NCBI GenBank assembly: GCA_033439685.1
Contig: JAUEDM010000004.1
Location: 124,001 to 188,000, forward strand
DNA from: Apodospora peruviana
Taxonomy: Eukaryota > Ascomycota > Sordariomycetes > Sordariales > Lasiosphaeriaceae
Length of the DNA stretch: 64,000 nt
Reading direction: 5' to 3'
Within the stretch, counting starts at the first letter, position 1; each line of letters starts with the position of its first letter. The position numbers were made by a program, and so were the translations under genes. The notes under the pieces are model-generated. The model was not told the origin of the DNA. It was given only the letters and a program-made list of their open reading frames with translations, and searched no databases. Of the stretch, positions 1 to 12,007 are shown piece by piece.

Positions 1-434
1 TTGCTGTATCACCTGTTTGTTGTATCACCAGTATTTACCGGGCGGCGACCCCTTTATGGCGTATTTCGACCTCAAGTTCACCGTGTTTGATACGTGATCA
101 CGTGGATTGATCCCTTTGCAGGCATGGAAGAAGCGGTTAGTGTTCCGCGGTGGAACTGGGTAGGCACCGTAAGGTAGTATTCGCTGGCAAAAGTTGGTCA
201 GCAGGCAAATCCTTCTATCACGCATGCACTGTGCGGTATGCGGCCAACTGTAGGCCAATTGCTGATCACTCCGTCTCACTCTAGGCACGATGATAGTTGC
301 TCGCACTCCGAGCCCTTTCGGACTTCTAGACAAGACATAACTACGGTAGTTGGAACTACAAGACATAGTCACATCACTTCACCAGGCTTTTCCTCTCGAA
401 CCCAATCACGGTTTATTGACTCGATGAAAAGCCC
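1..434. other. Upstream flank, no gene seen
   Basis: No convincing coding exon on either strand. The open frames here have no recognisable motifs. The stretch presumably holds the promoter and 5' leader of the P450 gene. Confidence 0.5.
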
Positions 435-1991
435 ATGGAAATCCCACAACAGCAACGCTCGGGACGACCAAGCGCGTTGCGTACCGTTCTCCTGCTCCTG
501 GTCTGCTATCCCATTGTCCGCGCCATCTATAATGTCTACTTTCACCCTCTCTCCAAGATCCCTGGTCCCCGCACCTGGGCAGCCTCTCGACTTCCATTCA
601 TACGCTCGCTCCTGAAAGGAACCATCGTCCACGACATCCAGAAACTGCACCGCCAGTATGGTCCGATCCTGCGCATCGCCCCCAACGAAGTCACCTTCGC
701 CCAGCCAGAAGCATGGGAAGACATCTTGCGCCCGCAACTGCAGGGCAGCCAGTTCCCCAAAGATCCCATCTGGTGGAGCCGCCCGCCCGGCAGTGCGACG
801 TCGTTGCTAAGCGCTATGGCGCCCGACGAACACGCACGCATCCGCAAGGCCCTTGCCCCCGGCTTCACCCCACGGGCCCTGAAATCCCAGGAGCCGTTCA
901 TCCAACGCTACGTTGGCCTCCTAGCCGATCGGCTCGGCGAGACCGTCCTGGCCGCCGGACCATCGAGCTATGCCGAAATCGACATCGGGCCGTGGTTCAA
1001 CTTTGCTACGTTCGACATCTTTGGCGACCTCGGCTTCGGGGAGTCGTTCGACTGCCTCCAAAACTCGCGCTTCCACCCATGGATTGCCCTGCTTTTTAAT
1101 AGTGTCAAGGCGGGCGCCTTCATCTCGGCGACGCGCTTCTACCCGGCCGTCGAGTACATACTTAGGAAATGCATTCCCCCTTCCTTGAAGAAGATGAAGC
1201 AGGACCACCACCAGCAGATCGCCGACAAGGTGCGTCGGCGCCTTAACTACGAGATGGAGCGGCCCGATATCATGTCGCACGTCATCAAAGACAATACCAG
1301 CCAAGGAGGCTTGTCCATCGACGAGATCAACATCACCTTTGTGATTCTCACCACGGCCGGCAGCGAGACCACGGCCACCGCTTTAAGCGGCACGATGAAC
1401 TATCTTGTGCAGCACCCAGACAAGCTGCGACGTCTAACGGCAGAGGTCCGCAAGGCCTTCAAGAGCGCGAGCGAGACCGACATGACCCTCGACGCGCTGC
1501 AACGCAACCTGCCGTACCTCAACGCCGTCCTGTCCGAGGGGCTCAGGCTATGCCCGCCTGTGCCCTGGATCCTGCCCCGGGTGGTGCCTCCGGGCGGCGG
1601 CACCGTCTGCGGCGTCTGGCTGCCAGAGGGTACGCCGGTCTCGGTCCAGGCGTACGCGATGAATCGCGACCCGGCGTATTTCCACCGCCCCGACGACTTC
1701 CTTCCCGAGCGTTGGCTTCCTGTAGCTACTGCGGATGAGAAATCCCCCTTCTTTGGCGACAGGCGCGAGGCGATGCAGGCGTTTAGCTTGGGGGCGCGGT
1801 CCTGTATGGGCCAGCACCTCGCCTGGGCCGAGATGCGGCTGATCATGGCCAAGCTGCTGTGGAACTTTGACTTTGCGGCGCCTGAGGACAAGGGGAAATG
1901 GCTGAATTGGGAAGATCTGAGGACGTTCTTGCTGGTGGAGAAGAGGCCGATCAATGTAACGCTGAAGCTGAGGTCGGATCAAGAGGAGTAG
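435..1991 (+). CDS. Cytochrome P450 monooxygenase
   Basis: Single-exon gene for 518 residues, the usual length of a microsomal fungal P450. The N-terminus has one hydrophobic anchor (about residues 14-30) followed by the proline-rich hinge PLSKIPGPRTW. The I-helix oxygen-binding motif AGSETT lies near residue 325, the K-helix ExxR is EGLR, the PERW motif follows, and the heme-binding loop FSLGARSCMGQ places the thiolate ligand at Cys457. All core elements are present, so it should be a functional ER-bound, heme-dependent oxygenase using a P450 reductase. The sequence resembles the isotrichodermin C-15 hydroxylase-like group, but substrate and CYP family cannot be assigned from motifs. Having no introns is unusual for this group. 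No neighbouring backbone-synthesis gene was found, so a xenobiotic role is as likely as secondary metabolism. Confidence 0.93.
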   Translation: MEIPQQQRSGRPSALRTVLLLLVCYPIVRAIYNVYFHPLSKIPGPRTWAASRLPFIRSLLKGTIVHDIQKLHRQYGPILRIAPNEVTFAQPEAWEDILRPQLQGSQFPKDPIWWSRPPGSATSLLSAMAPDEHARIRKALAPGFTPRALKSQEPFIQRYVGLLADRLGETVLAAGPSSYAEIDIGPWFNFATFDIFGDLGFGESFDCLQNSRFHPWIALLFNSVKAGAFISATRFYPAVEYILRKCIPPSLKKMKQDHHQQIADKVRRRLNYEMERPDIMSHVIKDNTSQGGLSIDEINITFVILTTAGSETTATALSGTMNYLVQHPDKLRRLTAEVRKAFKSASETDMTLDALQRNLPYLNAVLSEGLRLCPPVPWILPRVVPPGGGTVCGVWLPEGTPVSVQAYAMNRDPAYFHRPDDFLPERWLPVATADEKSPFFGDRREAMQAFSLGARSCMGQHLAWAEMRLIMAKLLWNFDFAAPEDKGKWLNWEDLRTFLLVEKRPINVTLKLRSDQEE

Positions 1992-2317
1992 AGCCGTTGT
2001 GGCCTCTCTACTATTGCGTACATGTGAGAGGAAGTCGAAGAACGGATGTAAAGTACGGTTTTGACCTGAACATGATTTTGACCTGAACATGATCGCTGAG
2101 CAGTAGCCGCAGTCGTCATCTCGAGGCTGTTAATCCTGATATTTGTTCAAAAGGAAGTCCTAGATCCAGAGAGTCTTCTGGAGAGAATGTTTTGCCGAGC
2201 CTAATACACTACTGAGGTTGACTTTTGTGTGATTTGGCCCCGTGCCTACCAAGAACGCGAAACATAAAGAAGAAGACCACACGCCCGGTGGGGGGTATGG
2301 CTAGGTGCGCAGGCATG

Positions 2318-3821
2318 CTAAACGATGGGAAACAGCGACCCTTCCTTATGACTCTGGTCCGGATCAATACTCGGAGGCGGTGGGAGTGGTCTCAGGCCAA
2401 ACATGGCCCATATCGAAAAGGCGATCAGTGTGGCGGCGATGGTAGTTACGATGAATATCTTCCAGTTCAAGTCGGCTGCTTGGATCTGGAAGATGCCGGC
2501 GCTCCATATTCCCTGCCAACCGTGCCGACAGTTTTGGTTAGCGCGGGACTCATCTGTCAAGAGGTATGCAAGTATGGAGTGAGACGGAAGAAGGAGAATG
2601 GATCATTACCGTGGTAAGTGTCGCGGGCAGAAAGACCAAGGTGACGATGGCGATGGTCTTCATCGTCTTGCTGTCCTGCGCCGCCAAGAGTGCCACATAC
2701 TTGGAGTCTTGGGCAATTCGTCGGTTGATTTTGCTCTCACGCTGGGCTATGAGCCTGAATCCCTGGTAAAAAGTTAGTTGTCCAAGGTACCTGCTACATG
2801 TAACGAAGGTACTATTGTGAAAGGGACTCTCTTACGACGTCGCACTGCCCCCTAAGTCGTTGCAGTAGCTCCGAGACTTTGTCTTGCACCAGTTCCCAGC
2901 GACCTAGTGTAAAGCGAATCGCCTCTTCCCAATCCGAGCGGTCCACCAGTCTCGTTTCCGGGAAACCCGCCGCCGTCCTGTAGCGTTCAACCATGTCCAC
3001 AACCTCGAGGCAGAACTTGCCGAACTTGATTCCGTACTGCGCGACCAGCTCGCTGTGGCAGAGCCGCGTGTGCGTCGAGAACAGGTGGCTGAGCAGATTT
3101 GGCTTGTCCAGATCCTGGAGGTGGGACAGCCGCCCGGGCCTCAGCTGGGACCTCTTCCACGTAAGGGGCACCATGCCGCTGGCCGTCTCCGCTTCCGATA
3201 CGTCGTACGCAATTTCCTTCAACCACTTGTCGAATGTTTCCTTGCGATGCGCAAAGACGAATGTCAGGATGTGGAGGGGGTTGCGGCGCAGTAGGCTGGC
3301 TTCCTCGGTAAAACGGCGGCGAAGGTCGTGGAGGACCTGGTCGTCACGACAGAAGAGAAGACAGACGCAGGCGTAGTCGGCCAGGCGAAGACGCAGGACG
3401 CAGGTTATGCTCGAGCTGTTGCGTGGGAAGCGGAAGAGGACGGCTGAAGTTGAGGTTTAGAGAGTATTCAATTTTAAACGAGCGAGGGACACTTACTGAC
3501 TCCCGATGGCTTACCATCGGCGGCCCCGTACTGAAGATGATGGGACATATGAAAACCACGAGTAGCCAAGACGGTTCGGGTATATGGCGACGAGAGCTGT
3601 GACGTCTCCACAAGCCGTTCCAGTAGTGTTAGTGAGATATTGAGCGGCTGCGGGTGAAGTTTGCTATCTGAATTGTCCATCGGGTCGCCGGTTGACGTTC
3701 TATTGTTTTCCGAGCCCCAGACATCAGTTAGTAACAAGAACTCGGTAGCAGCTGGGAGATAAACACCAACACGAGTAGTATTGACGCGTCCTTGTCGGAC
3801 GGTTTCGGGTCTGAAGACCAT
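2318..3821 (-). CDS. CorA-like integral membrane protein
   Basis: Four exons on the minus strand (3821-3497, 3443-2836, 2762-2610, 2512-2318) join in consistent phase to give 426 residues. Donors are GTAAGT, GTAAGA and GTAATG; acceptors are CAG. The C-terminal third has the signature of fungal CorA/ZntB-like proteins: a charged helix ending in QDSKTMKTIAIVTLVFLPAT (first membrane segment), a short loop, then a second membrane segment IFIVTTIAATLIAFSIWAMF. The canonical Mg2+-selectivity motif GMN is absent, as is common in this expanded fungal group, so metal transport is not assured. The large N-terminal part is soluble and helical. The start was chosen at the first in-frame ATG after stops. 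The family call is fairly firm; the function is inferred. Confidence 0.72.
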
Positions 3822-4305
3822 ATTGTAGACTGATTGATGTCGGATTAAATTAGTTTAAGCGCATCAAAAAAGACATCAATGCTGACGGAGAATCTTACGA
3901 TAACGGGCAGCTTTATGACCAATTGCGCATCATCTAGCCAGTCGTCTTGAGGTCCTGGTTTGCGCGAGTCCCAGAACTGAGCTCTTGATTCGGTTGTGCA
4001 CTGCATTCTCGTACTTGACTCGGGATCAGGATCGAAATAATGACCACTATCATGGAAGGAAATATTGTGAGCTGAGCAGATTTGGAGGTATCAACAACAG
4101 CTCGGATCCAGTCTGGAGGCCTCGCGTGGATGGCCCCGCCTTGCAAGTCACCAGTGGTCTGCTGGTTCGCCATTGGAGGAGGTGGATGGTAAATGATGGG
4201 GTGCTCATGAACACCGTCGGAGCCTGTTCAAGTTAGGTACCGGCAAGTTGACTGCAGTTAATTACTAAACATGCAGGTGACAGCGGCTGAGCAACTTAAA
4301 ATTGA

Positions 4306-4326
4306 CTAGGTACCTTAGGTACCTAG
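4306..4326. repeat. Perfect palindrome of the TAGGTA class
   Basis: Arms of 10 nt (CTAGGTACCT and its reverse complement) flank a single T. It sits in the gene-free stretch 3822-4635, where I see no other supported feature. The same TAGGTA/TACCTA words recur in many other intergenic stretches of this window. Confidence 0.6.
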
Positions 4327-4635
4327 TATGTCGACGCCCGGATTTGGTCAAGTTTGATGGTGCCACACTACAGGCAACCCAACTTCTATTATATGGGTGA
4401 CTCAACCATCTTGACCTGCTTTTTTATCTCTCCGTAGAAAGGCAAGGATGCGTAATTATTTTGGAAGTAATCAAATTGTTGTCTTGTTTTGCAAACTTTA
4501 CTAACAGTAAGTTACCTACTAACTATACGTAATTATAAGCCAAAGCCAGGACAGCCAACAACGACCAAACCGAATACGGTCAAGAGGATAATATAGGTGC
4601 ATGAACAATAATGAGCTGTACCTGGTATAATAAGA

Positions 4636-5299
4636 TCAAGTAAAATAATACACTTTGGAACAGTTATGCGTCGCCGGCCCAGCCCCTTGGAACTCGTCGT
4701 CCCTAAACCCGGCGAACTCGTGGGACTCGTTATCCTCGCCAATGCTGAGTTCCTCGTTAGTTGCACACACATTACTGGATACTCAAATCATACATCCAAT
4801 CCAGCGGAAAGAGAAAAGGAGAAGAAGACGCACCCAACCTCGGTAGCGGGAGGAAACAAGCGCCCAAACCTGCTAATGACCCAGCTAAACGTGCCTCTCT
4901 CGGCAAAATGACAGTACTGCCAGTCGCTGTTCTCCCACTTGTGGTAGTCGTGCGACATGTTGGTCGTCCGCTTGACGCAGATGTCACGCGTCGCGGGGAC
5001 GTGGTCGATGTTGTTGCATTCGTCCTTGTTGTCGCAGAACTGATTAGAGTCAGCGTTTACTCTAAATGTAAACAGTATGGTAGGATGTTAGTTACCATCA
5101 CCAGTGAGAGCCAAGACTGTTCCGAATTTGCTATCTCGTCCGATTCACGGGGGTGGCAGTCGACGAGGTGGACGCCAGCTCCGTTGAGGGCACGACCACT
5201 AATTATGCTTGGCAGTGGTCGAGAAGCTGGAGAGGCGAGTGATAACAGGATCTGGGAGGCTAACACACCGACGAGGGGGGGGGACTTGAAGCATAACAT
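4636..5299 (-). CDS. Small secreted cysteine-containing protein
   Basis: Three exons (5299-5096, 5039-4870, 4744-4636) in consistent phase encode about 160 residues. The first has a typical signal peptide (hydrophobic core near residues 9-25, cleavage likely around SPAS). The mature part carries six cysteines, including FCDNKDEC, DIC, QYC and a C-terminal HNC followed by KVYYFT. The pattern of a short secreted protein with few, spaced cysteines is common among fungal extracellular proteins and candidate effectors. I do not recognise a named family. Intron 1 has a GTAACT donor and ATCAG acceptor. Intron 2 has a weaker GTTTGG donor, but CTAAC followed by CTCAG is a good branch/acceptor pair, and joining restores AGC in frame. 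If intron 2 is not removed the protein ends about 25 residues into it, without the last cysteine. Confidence 0.55.
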
Positions 5300-6035
5300 G
5301 TTGTAGTGATGAAACGATGGTATTATTCGAGTCGACGATTTTGGAATGATGGAGGACCGAGCTTGAAAGGACGCCTGGTCTTACAGGGTGATAAAATGGT
5401 GGCTAAATACAATGCATGCCTCGTGCCAATCAACCCCAAGGGCAGCTGGTAGGTAAGGTAGGTAAGGTACTATACTATATAAAGAGCGGGATGCAACACT
5501 AATTCGGTACTATGCGTCGATCCAGATAGGCAGCTGGTCCCTATGTGTTCGGCGGAAGTGTAAGCCATCAATCAGGTGGCCAAGTGTTAGCGACAGACGA
5601 CCGACACCTCGGAATCACTATCGCTACTGGGGACATAGGTTGGCAATTACTAGTTGTGGCCTTCCTATATGGGAAGCTCTTTACTTTTGCGCGATAAGGA
5701 CAAAGTTGTCAAAAACCGACACAAACATGACGGCTGGCGAGGACCTGTTTGCATCAAACAAGTCAGGTACATGAGCTTCAAAACCTAGCATCGCCACCAC
5801 CACCATCAGCCTCGATATGATGACTGCAGTTGCTGCTCGGCGATCATGTTCGGGGCACAGCACAACATCCGTTCTTCGACTCTGTTCTGATGTAATGATG
5901 CTGGACTCATACTATCTTCAGATCTTGGTCGAATCTTGGTCGTTCTTTAGTACGTCACTGACACCTTTGTCCTCTCATGTGTGCCGATTCTCCTTTAACC
6001 AACCCTGTCTTTCTCATACAAGTTGTCAGATTCAC
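5300..6035. other. Intergenic stretch with a TATATAAA box
   Basis: No supported gene. A TATATAAA sequence on the plus strand (near 5475-5482) follows TAGGTA-type repeats at 5450-5470. No convincing plus-strand coding exon starts downstream of it, so its role is unclear. Confidence 0.4.
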
Positions 6036-7504
6036 TCATACAGACCCATCCTCATCGGTCATACTCCTCCTCGGTGAACCGGAGTGTCTCGAATACCTCG
6101 CGTTTTCCGCGGTTGGCGGACGGAGCCACCTCGACGACTCTTGCTCCGTCCCTCCTCCGTTGGAGACTCCCGCCGCCCGACGCGCCATGGGCGGAACACT
6201 GGGGTGGCTCAGCGCGGTCGGCGGAAAGAAGGTGCTGTCGGTCTTCTCGGTGACCATGGTCATCCATGTAGACGAGAGATCGGATGCGGAGGAATGGCGA
6301 AACGAGTCGTTGTTCTGCGTAGAACCTTCTGCCGAGATCCCATCTGGCGGTGTCGCGGTCCCCGCTAACCGCCGCTCAAGAGATGATGGCGAAGGATTGG
6401 ACCGACGATGACGACCGAAAACCCTCGAGGCGATGGATCGGGTCGTCGACTTTTTACCGATGCTGCGACGCGACGACGACGACGACGACGACGACAACGA
6501 CGACGACTGAGTCTGCTCGTCCTCCTCAACTACCGGGCTCAAGACGTTCTGCGGGATAATTTGCCGTATTTGGCAGACCCATCTCGGCAATGTGGGCTTT
6601 GGTCGTTCCGGTACACCTCCACCAGCATTTGTATGCCGTGTTGCTGCTGAAAGTTTGCCGCCGGTATTATCCGTACTTGAGATCACTCCATCAAAACTGG
6701 CGCTTGACTGAACAAGAGACTCTTGTGCCACCGGACTTGATGACCGGTTGCTCTTGGTTGGGGCTACCAGGCCTGGAAATCGGAGTCTCCTTTTGCGAAA
6801 ACAGAAGAACACGATAGTCATGACCAACGTAACGCCAGCTGCTCAAGACAAAGACGGTCAGGGGGGCATTCCAAGCGCTTCTTTAGTGGTGACTTACAGA
6901 TGGTTCCAAGCGCAATGCCAGCTGTCCTCGCAGGAGAAAGCGTACCGTAATCCATGGAGGCCGGAGTTGATGTGTAGGTCGCAGCCACGACGTCAAAACT
7001 CGTTGTGGTGTTTATTATTGTACGGGTTGATAGTGTTGTTGGTATCTCGGTACTTGATGGTACAGGGGTTGTTGGTGATATCGTTGACGGTTGTGATATT
7101 GTTGGTGGTGTTGATATCGTCGGTGGCGGCGTTGTCTGGACTGGTTCCGCAGGTGGTAATATCGTTGGCGGCACAAGAGTCTTTGTGGATGTTGGAAAGG
7201 GTGATACTGGATCCAGGGAGACAGTTGAGGTGGTACTGGTGGAGGTTGTGGTTGGTGGGCGAAGAACGGGAAAAGAGAAGTCCAGGAATGGAGGAGGTGT
7301 GAAGTTGTTCTTCCCCTTCCCTTTCAGGAGGTCAACAAAATTTCGCGGCCCAGGGGTAGGATCACGACCAATCCCACGATCATCATCACTGGCATTGTCG
7401 TTATCATCATTATTTTTCTGAAGTTTAGCAGGCAAGCCGCGACGTCTGTGTCTGATGCCCTCTTGGGAAAGGCGAACACGTTTCTGATCCCTTTCTTGAG
7501 CCAT
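6036..7504 (-). CDS. Ser/Thr/Pro-rich single-pass membrane protein
   Basis: Two exons (7504-6898 and 6838-6036) join as ATC T|CT to give 469 residues. Order: a basic, then Asp-rich N-terminus (residues 1-50); a Pro-rich linker; a Thr/Pro/Ser-rich ectodomain (about 85-185); one membrane segment spanning the splice site (SGVTLVMTIVFFCF, after AGIALGTI) with a stop-transfer RKRRLR; then a long cytoplasmic tail with a polyserine run coded by a GAC/TCG-type triplet repeat at about 6470-6510. This architecture is that of many fungal Mid2/Wsc-like or uncharacterised surface proteins. There is no obvious signal peptide and no WSC or CFEM domain, so a sensor role is only a guess. An undetected upstream exon could supply a signal sequence. 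Confidence 0.68.
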
Positions 7505-9699
7505 TGCTCCTTTGGGCGCAACGCCCTACTCCGTTCGAAATATTGGTGAAGTTGCTTTTGGAGATTGTAATCCAGATGGAGAAGGTCTCATTCTAGCCAT
7601 GGCTTGTTGACGGCAGGAGAGCAAAGGCAGCTGCGGAAGAACAAGGCCTGGGCTTGATGGTTGGCATCTGTCTAACAGCACGTCAGTGATCACTGGAATC
7701 CGTTGACTCGGGGCCGACGGTCCATTGTGATCTGGCATGTGTGCATCTAATGTTCGTGATGTGATGACAAAACTGGAAACAAAGGGGAAGACAACCCCGG
7801 ACTCTGAAGCATCTGAAGCCAAGATGCAACGGAACTTTCAACCCAGAACTCCGCCTGCTCCAACAGGACAGGTGCATTGCATGCCTAGTCCGCGATAGTC
7901 TTCTGTCAGATGCTGGACGCGGGGGTTGCATCAAGTTAAAAGAGCCTATATATCCCTCAGCCACCTGTTTTGCTGGTTCTGATCTATCGTACTCGGTACA
8001 TAAGTAGTGTCACATTCTTGATGCCAGAGGTCGGTGGTCAAGATGTCGGGTCAGGGGCTTGGCACCGCTTGGGCGATCCCGTTTCAGCAGATCCGTGCTA
8101 ACGACGACGAGGATCATCTGAAACGTTGTTGTCGAAACCCCGCAAAGAAACTCTTCTTTGGACATGGTTGGACGAGTTAAAAGACGCACGGAGGCACTGC
8201 CAGAAGTTTGCATGATCTTGGCAAGCCTTGAAGGTTAGGATGCAAACGATATTTCCCGGGTTCAGCAACGAGAACCACAGTGGAAGGATCCAAGGTGGAA
8301 GACCACATGTTTTCCGCCGGCAGGCAGACGTGCCTCGGTCATGCAGGACCCTTGATGGTGTTTGTCTCGTGCCGAACGTGAACAAAGTTGCAACGATGGA
8401 GAAAATCAGCTTGTTATTCAACGGTGGCTGGACGCAAACGTGCAGAGAGATCCGAGCGATCTTTGCTCGCTGTCACTTCCGTTGAATGCAACTCAAGCTG
8501 AGCCGTCTCGCATAAATAGGACAGGCACTACCAGTCAAAATCTGGCTGGTAAGCAGGCAAGCGGCACGCAGCCCACCCCGACCGCTCATTCGGAACGATA
8601 CGTCAACTTCGGTTCCGAGTATTACCTCGGTAGTAAGTTCTCCACAAATGTCTTTACAACCGTGGTTGGTGAAGCCAGAGCTCAGCTGTATGCAAACGTT
8701 TTGACATTGAATCCAGACTTGAGACTCGACGTGAGTGCCATCTCAGACTTGAGCTTCTGGGTCCGTATAGAACCGTATCTGCTAATAATGGCGGTAACAC
8801 CCAATTCCATTTCGCCAAGATCCGTGATTACAGCCAGTACCAGTACTTGGTCGAGGTTTGTTGGTCAGAGCATTTGTCCTTCCCAAACATGGAAGTTTGA
8901 AAGGCAGGCTTGACTTCCTCGTCACTCCATTGTAGTTGGTGGAAGGCAGTCACTTTGGGCGGTGGCCGTGAGGACTGAGGGAGCAGTTGAGCCTGTCGGC
9001 GGAAGGAGCACTGCACCTTCCTCAACTGAATTTTAACAGATCCAGCTTGCAATTATCCCCGTAACCAGCGGCTTTAAAAAAACACGTCTGTTAGTAAAGA
9101 AGTCCCCGCGTCAAATTTAATATGGGAAAGTTAAGGTTGACTAACAGCGGAGTAGCGTGGGCTCATCCCCAGTCCCTCCTTCCGTGACAACGTGGAATAC
9201 TAGTATAATACGAGACACAACGGAAATTAAACACCAAGGCCTTTTGCCGGACCTGGTACGAAGCAAGCAGGGAGGAATATGAACGCGGTTGCCGAAAAAC
9301 ATGGCAGATGCAAAGAAATGCTGGCGACATCCAAACTGAAGCGCCTTCCCTCTTCCTCTGCGTCGAGGATTCTTAGACTCAGGCTACATCCACTCTTAGA
9401 ATCGCTTGATCACCTTCGTCCATTTGAATTTATTTCTCATATTTTATACCTCAGCTGGAAATCGCGATCACGCGTGGGACTATCATGCGCAGCAAGACGG
9501 GTTGCACTTGCGCCACACTCCTAGCACCGTGATACGTAGGACAATGACGAACCTCACCCAATCGAGGTACTTACCTAGCCATAGCGCTTCTTGTATATTC
9601 TTCACTTCATGATATTCCCACCTACAAAGTTCCACAAATCTCCTAGGCAACACCATTGACCTACTGCTCGTTCAGTTCAGACATCCCTGGTAATCAAAT
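7505..9699. other. Gene-free stretch
   Basis: About 2.2 kb without a gene I can support. The longest open frame (8362-8913, plus) has no recognisable motif, no clear intron partners and a mixed composition. A TACCTA-type word occurs near 9570. The 3' part presumably holds the promoter of the hydrolase gene. Confidence 0.45.
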
Positions 9700-10956
9700 A
9701 TGCTACAAGGCACAATGGCTCCGCATCCTCCGACCTTTCAGGCTGCATTTAGGGCACTCTCCCTATTAACAGGCTACCTATTACTTGGCTTCCTTACCAC
9801 ATCATCATCAACAGCCGCCACGCCCTCAGGAACCCAGTGCCGGCCGGTCGAGTTCACCGTCGACGCCGTCGCCGAGAATGTAATCTTCCAGTATCCTCCC
9901 GACCCCAACAACGCGAACGAAATTATCAAATTCGCAAACGGATGTTTCTCCAACGCGACAGGACCTCTAGTCGCCGGAACGACCATGGTCGGCGGGGCCT
10001 TCAAAGTCGAAGCCATCTATTGTTCGCCAATATCCTCCGGTCATCGCGACCGTCAGACGCTCGAGATCCTGGTGCACGGGGCCACCTACAACAAGAAGAT
10101 GTGGTCGGGTCTCGGTGTTGGATACGACTATAACTGGCAGGCGCATGCAACCTCGTGCGGGTATCACACCCTCGCCATTGATCGGTTGTCCCACAGCGAC
10201 GACAGGGACCACCCGGATCCGATCAATGTCGTGCAAGGATCGCTTCACGTCGAAGTTGTGCACAAAATCATCGACATCATCCGTAACGACGGCGGCCCAC
10301 TCTCCCGTGATTTCCAGAACATTGTCTACGTCGGACACTCCTTCGGCACCGCCATCGGCGTCGCCCTCGCCGCCAGATATCCCAACGAAGTTAACGCAAT
10401 TATAGCAACCGGCTTCAGTCTCACAAGCAACGGCACCGCTATGAACAGCGCCGTGAGGCTCGTCCCCGCCGCTCAGGTGAATCGCAGGTTCGCCCGGCTG
10501 CCCCTCGGATATCTATGCACAGAGGACGAGGCCGGCCGGGAGGAGATTTTTTATAGCGGGTTCTACGACGATAGCATCGTGAGACACGACTACCGACGCC
10601 AGGACACGGCGACGGTTGGGGAGCTGTGCTACTTTGGGTATGCTGGTCCTGCAGTTCGATTTGTCGGGCCGGTTCTGGCGGTCACGGGAGAGAACGACCA
10701 GATCTTTTGCGAGGATGAGACGCAGAGCTGCGAGGAAAAACTGATGGCTATGCTTGATGTGCTGTTTCCCAGTTCTCCCGAGCTAAGCTATTACGTGCCG
10801 CCGAATACTGGTCACAGTTTGATGTTTCACTATTCTGCTCCCGAGACGATGGCGGTTGTTCATAACTTTCTTGATCAGTACTTTTTGGTTCCGCCTGGAT
10901 TTGGGGTTGGGGGTAGGTTTGTTGATGGGGCTCAGATTGTCGTCGGTCAGGACTAG
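9700..10956 (+). CDS. Secreted alpha/beta hydrolase
   Basis: Intronless, 418 residues (an alternative start is Met6). A hydrophobic N-terminal segment (about residues 14-38, ending in SSSTAA) is a signal peptide. The alpha/beta-hydrolase fold is supported by an oxyanion strand LEILVHGATYNKKMW, the nucleophile elbow GHSFG with Ser214, the acid in TGENDQIF (Asp333) and the histidine in NTGHSL (His372), all correctly ordered. Several Asn-X-Ser/Thr sites and paired cysteines fit an extracellular enzyme. It belongs to the broad AB hydrolase-1/6 group (esterase- or lipase-like). The substrate cannot be told from sequence. The family call is firm. Confidence 0.85.
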   Translation: MLQGTMAPHPPTFQAAFRALSLLTGYLLLGFLTTSSSTAATPSGTQCRPVEFTVDAVAENVIFQYPPDPNNANEIIKFANGCFSNATGPLVAGTTMVGGAFKVEAIYCSPISSGHRDRQTLEILVHGATYNKKMWSGLGVGYDYNWQAHATSCGYHTLAIDRLSHSDDRDHPDPINVVQGSLHVEVVHKIIDIIRNDGGPLSRDFQNIVYVGHSFGTAIGVALAARYPNEVNAIIATGFSLTSNGTAMNSAVRLVPAAQVNRRFARLPLGYLCTEDEAGREEIFYSGFYDDSIVRHDYRRQDTATVGELCYFGYAGPAVRFVGPVLAVTGENDQIFCEDETQSCEEKLMAMLDVLFPSSPELSYYVPPNTGHSLMFHYSAPETMAVVHNFLDQYFLVPPGFGVGGRFVDGAQIVVGQD

Positions 10957-12007
10957 TTCTCCTCCCAGTAGTTGCAATTATTATTATGTTAGGGGTTTGG
11001 CATAATCAGAGGAGAGAGACGAGTAACAACATGGTAGACATATCAATTCTTAACTCATTCGGTGATCCTCAGATAAAAGACGCAAAGTCGGGTTTCTCTT
11101 TCCACTGTTTGCTCACCTGCCACCCGCCACGTGCTACATCTTGGATTCGCTGTTATGAAGGTAGGTGGGTATCAACCTGGAACCAACCGACATTATGCAG
11201 GTAGGTAATCGGGCAAAAGAAACAAAGATAATCAAGACACCCTCCCAATTCCATGGAGCCTTTATCTTGTAGGGCTGTGGTGTGCTGCTACCGCCGGCTT
11301 TGTTTCAGTTGTTTGTTTCGTCTTACCTGACGAAAAGCCTGGTCTCACGAAAAGGAAGCGCATCCTGCAAGCTTGTGGATCGCCTACATCGGTCCCCTTA
11401 TCGAGCACCAACGATTGGTCTGCGGCAGTGGGTTATGGGCGAGCAAGGTGGCTGCGAGAACAACAGGCCGCAGAGCGCCAAGCCTGGTTAAGGTATTAAG
11501 AAAACAGGCCACATGATGCCATGCCTGGCTAGTTCGGGCAGTCGTTCCCGTGGTTTGTAGGACGATTGTCGTGATACCCCGCCGCCCGGGCAGTCTGACT
11601 GCATGCAGACATCCAACGTAACTTGTCGTATCAAGCTTCAAGCAGCATTGATGACTGTACCGTGTTGCTGGCTTGCAGCAGGATGTTCAGCTGGCTGAGG
11701 AACGGTACACAACAAACCTTCACGGGATCTGAGGCTTTCCCGAGATCCTTGTCTTACCATCGGCCCGCATCCAGAGACCGGCACAGCTGCAAGGCAGACG
11801 AGGGAATTCTAGGACTCAGCCCTACCGGGAGACAGAGTATACAAGACCTTTCTTTCCAGTGAGGGCAAGTCTGGAGATTGGTCCCCCCATCACCATTGCC
11901 CGGAAGACCCGAGTTACTTCTTTTCCTCCCCCCTTTAATACCTGAGAGACGTCAGTCTCACTCTCGACCACAAGATATTAACACCATTCAAGCCGAAGCA
12001 AAGAAAG
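10957..12007. other. Gene-free stretch
   Basis: No coding exon supported. It contains TAGGTA words near 11160 and 11200 and a CT-rich leader just before the oxidase gene. Otherwise nothing is seen. Confidence 0.4.

Noticed and set aside
3934..4173. Minus-strand frame with a short hydrophobic segment
   Set aside because: 79 residues with no homologous-looking motif, no splice partners and low-complexity ends.
8362..8913. 183-residue open frame on the plus strand
   Set aside because: No motif, no plausible introns, mixed composition and no neighbouring context. It could be real but cannot be supported.
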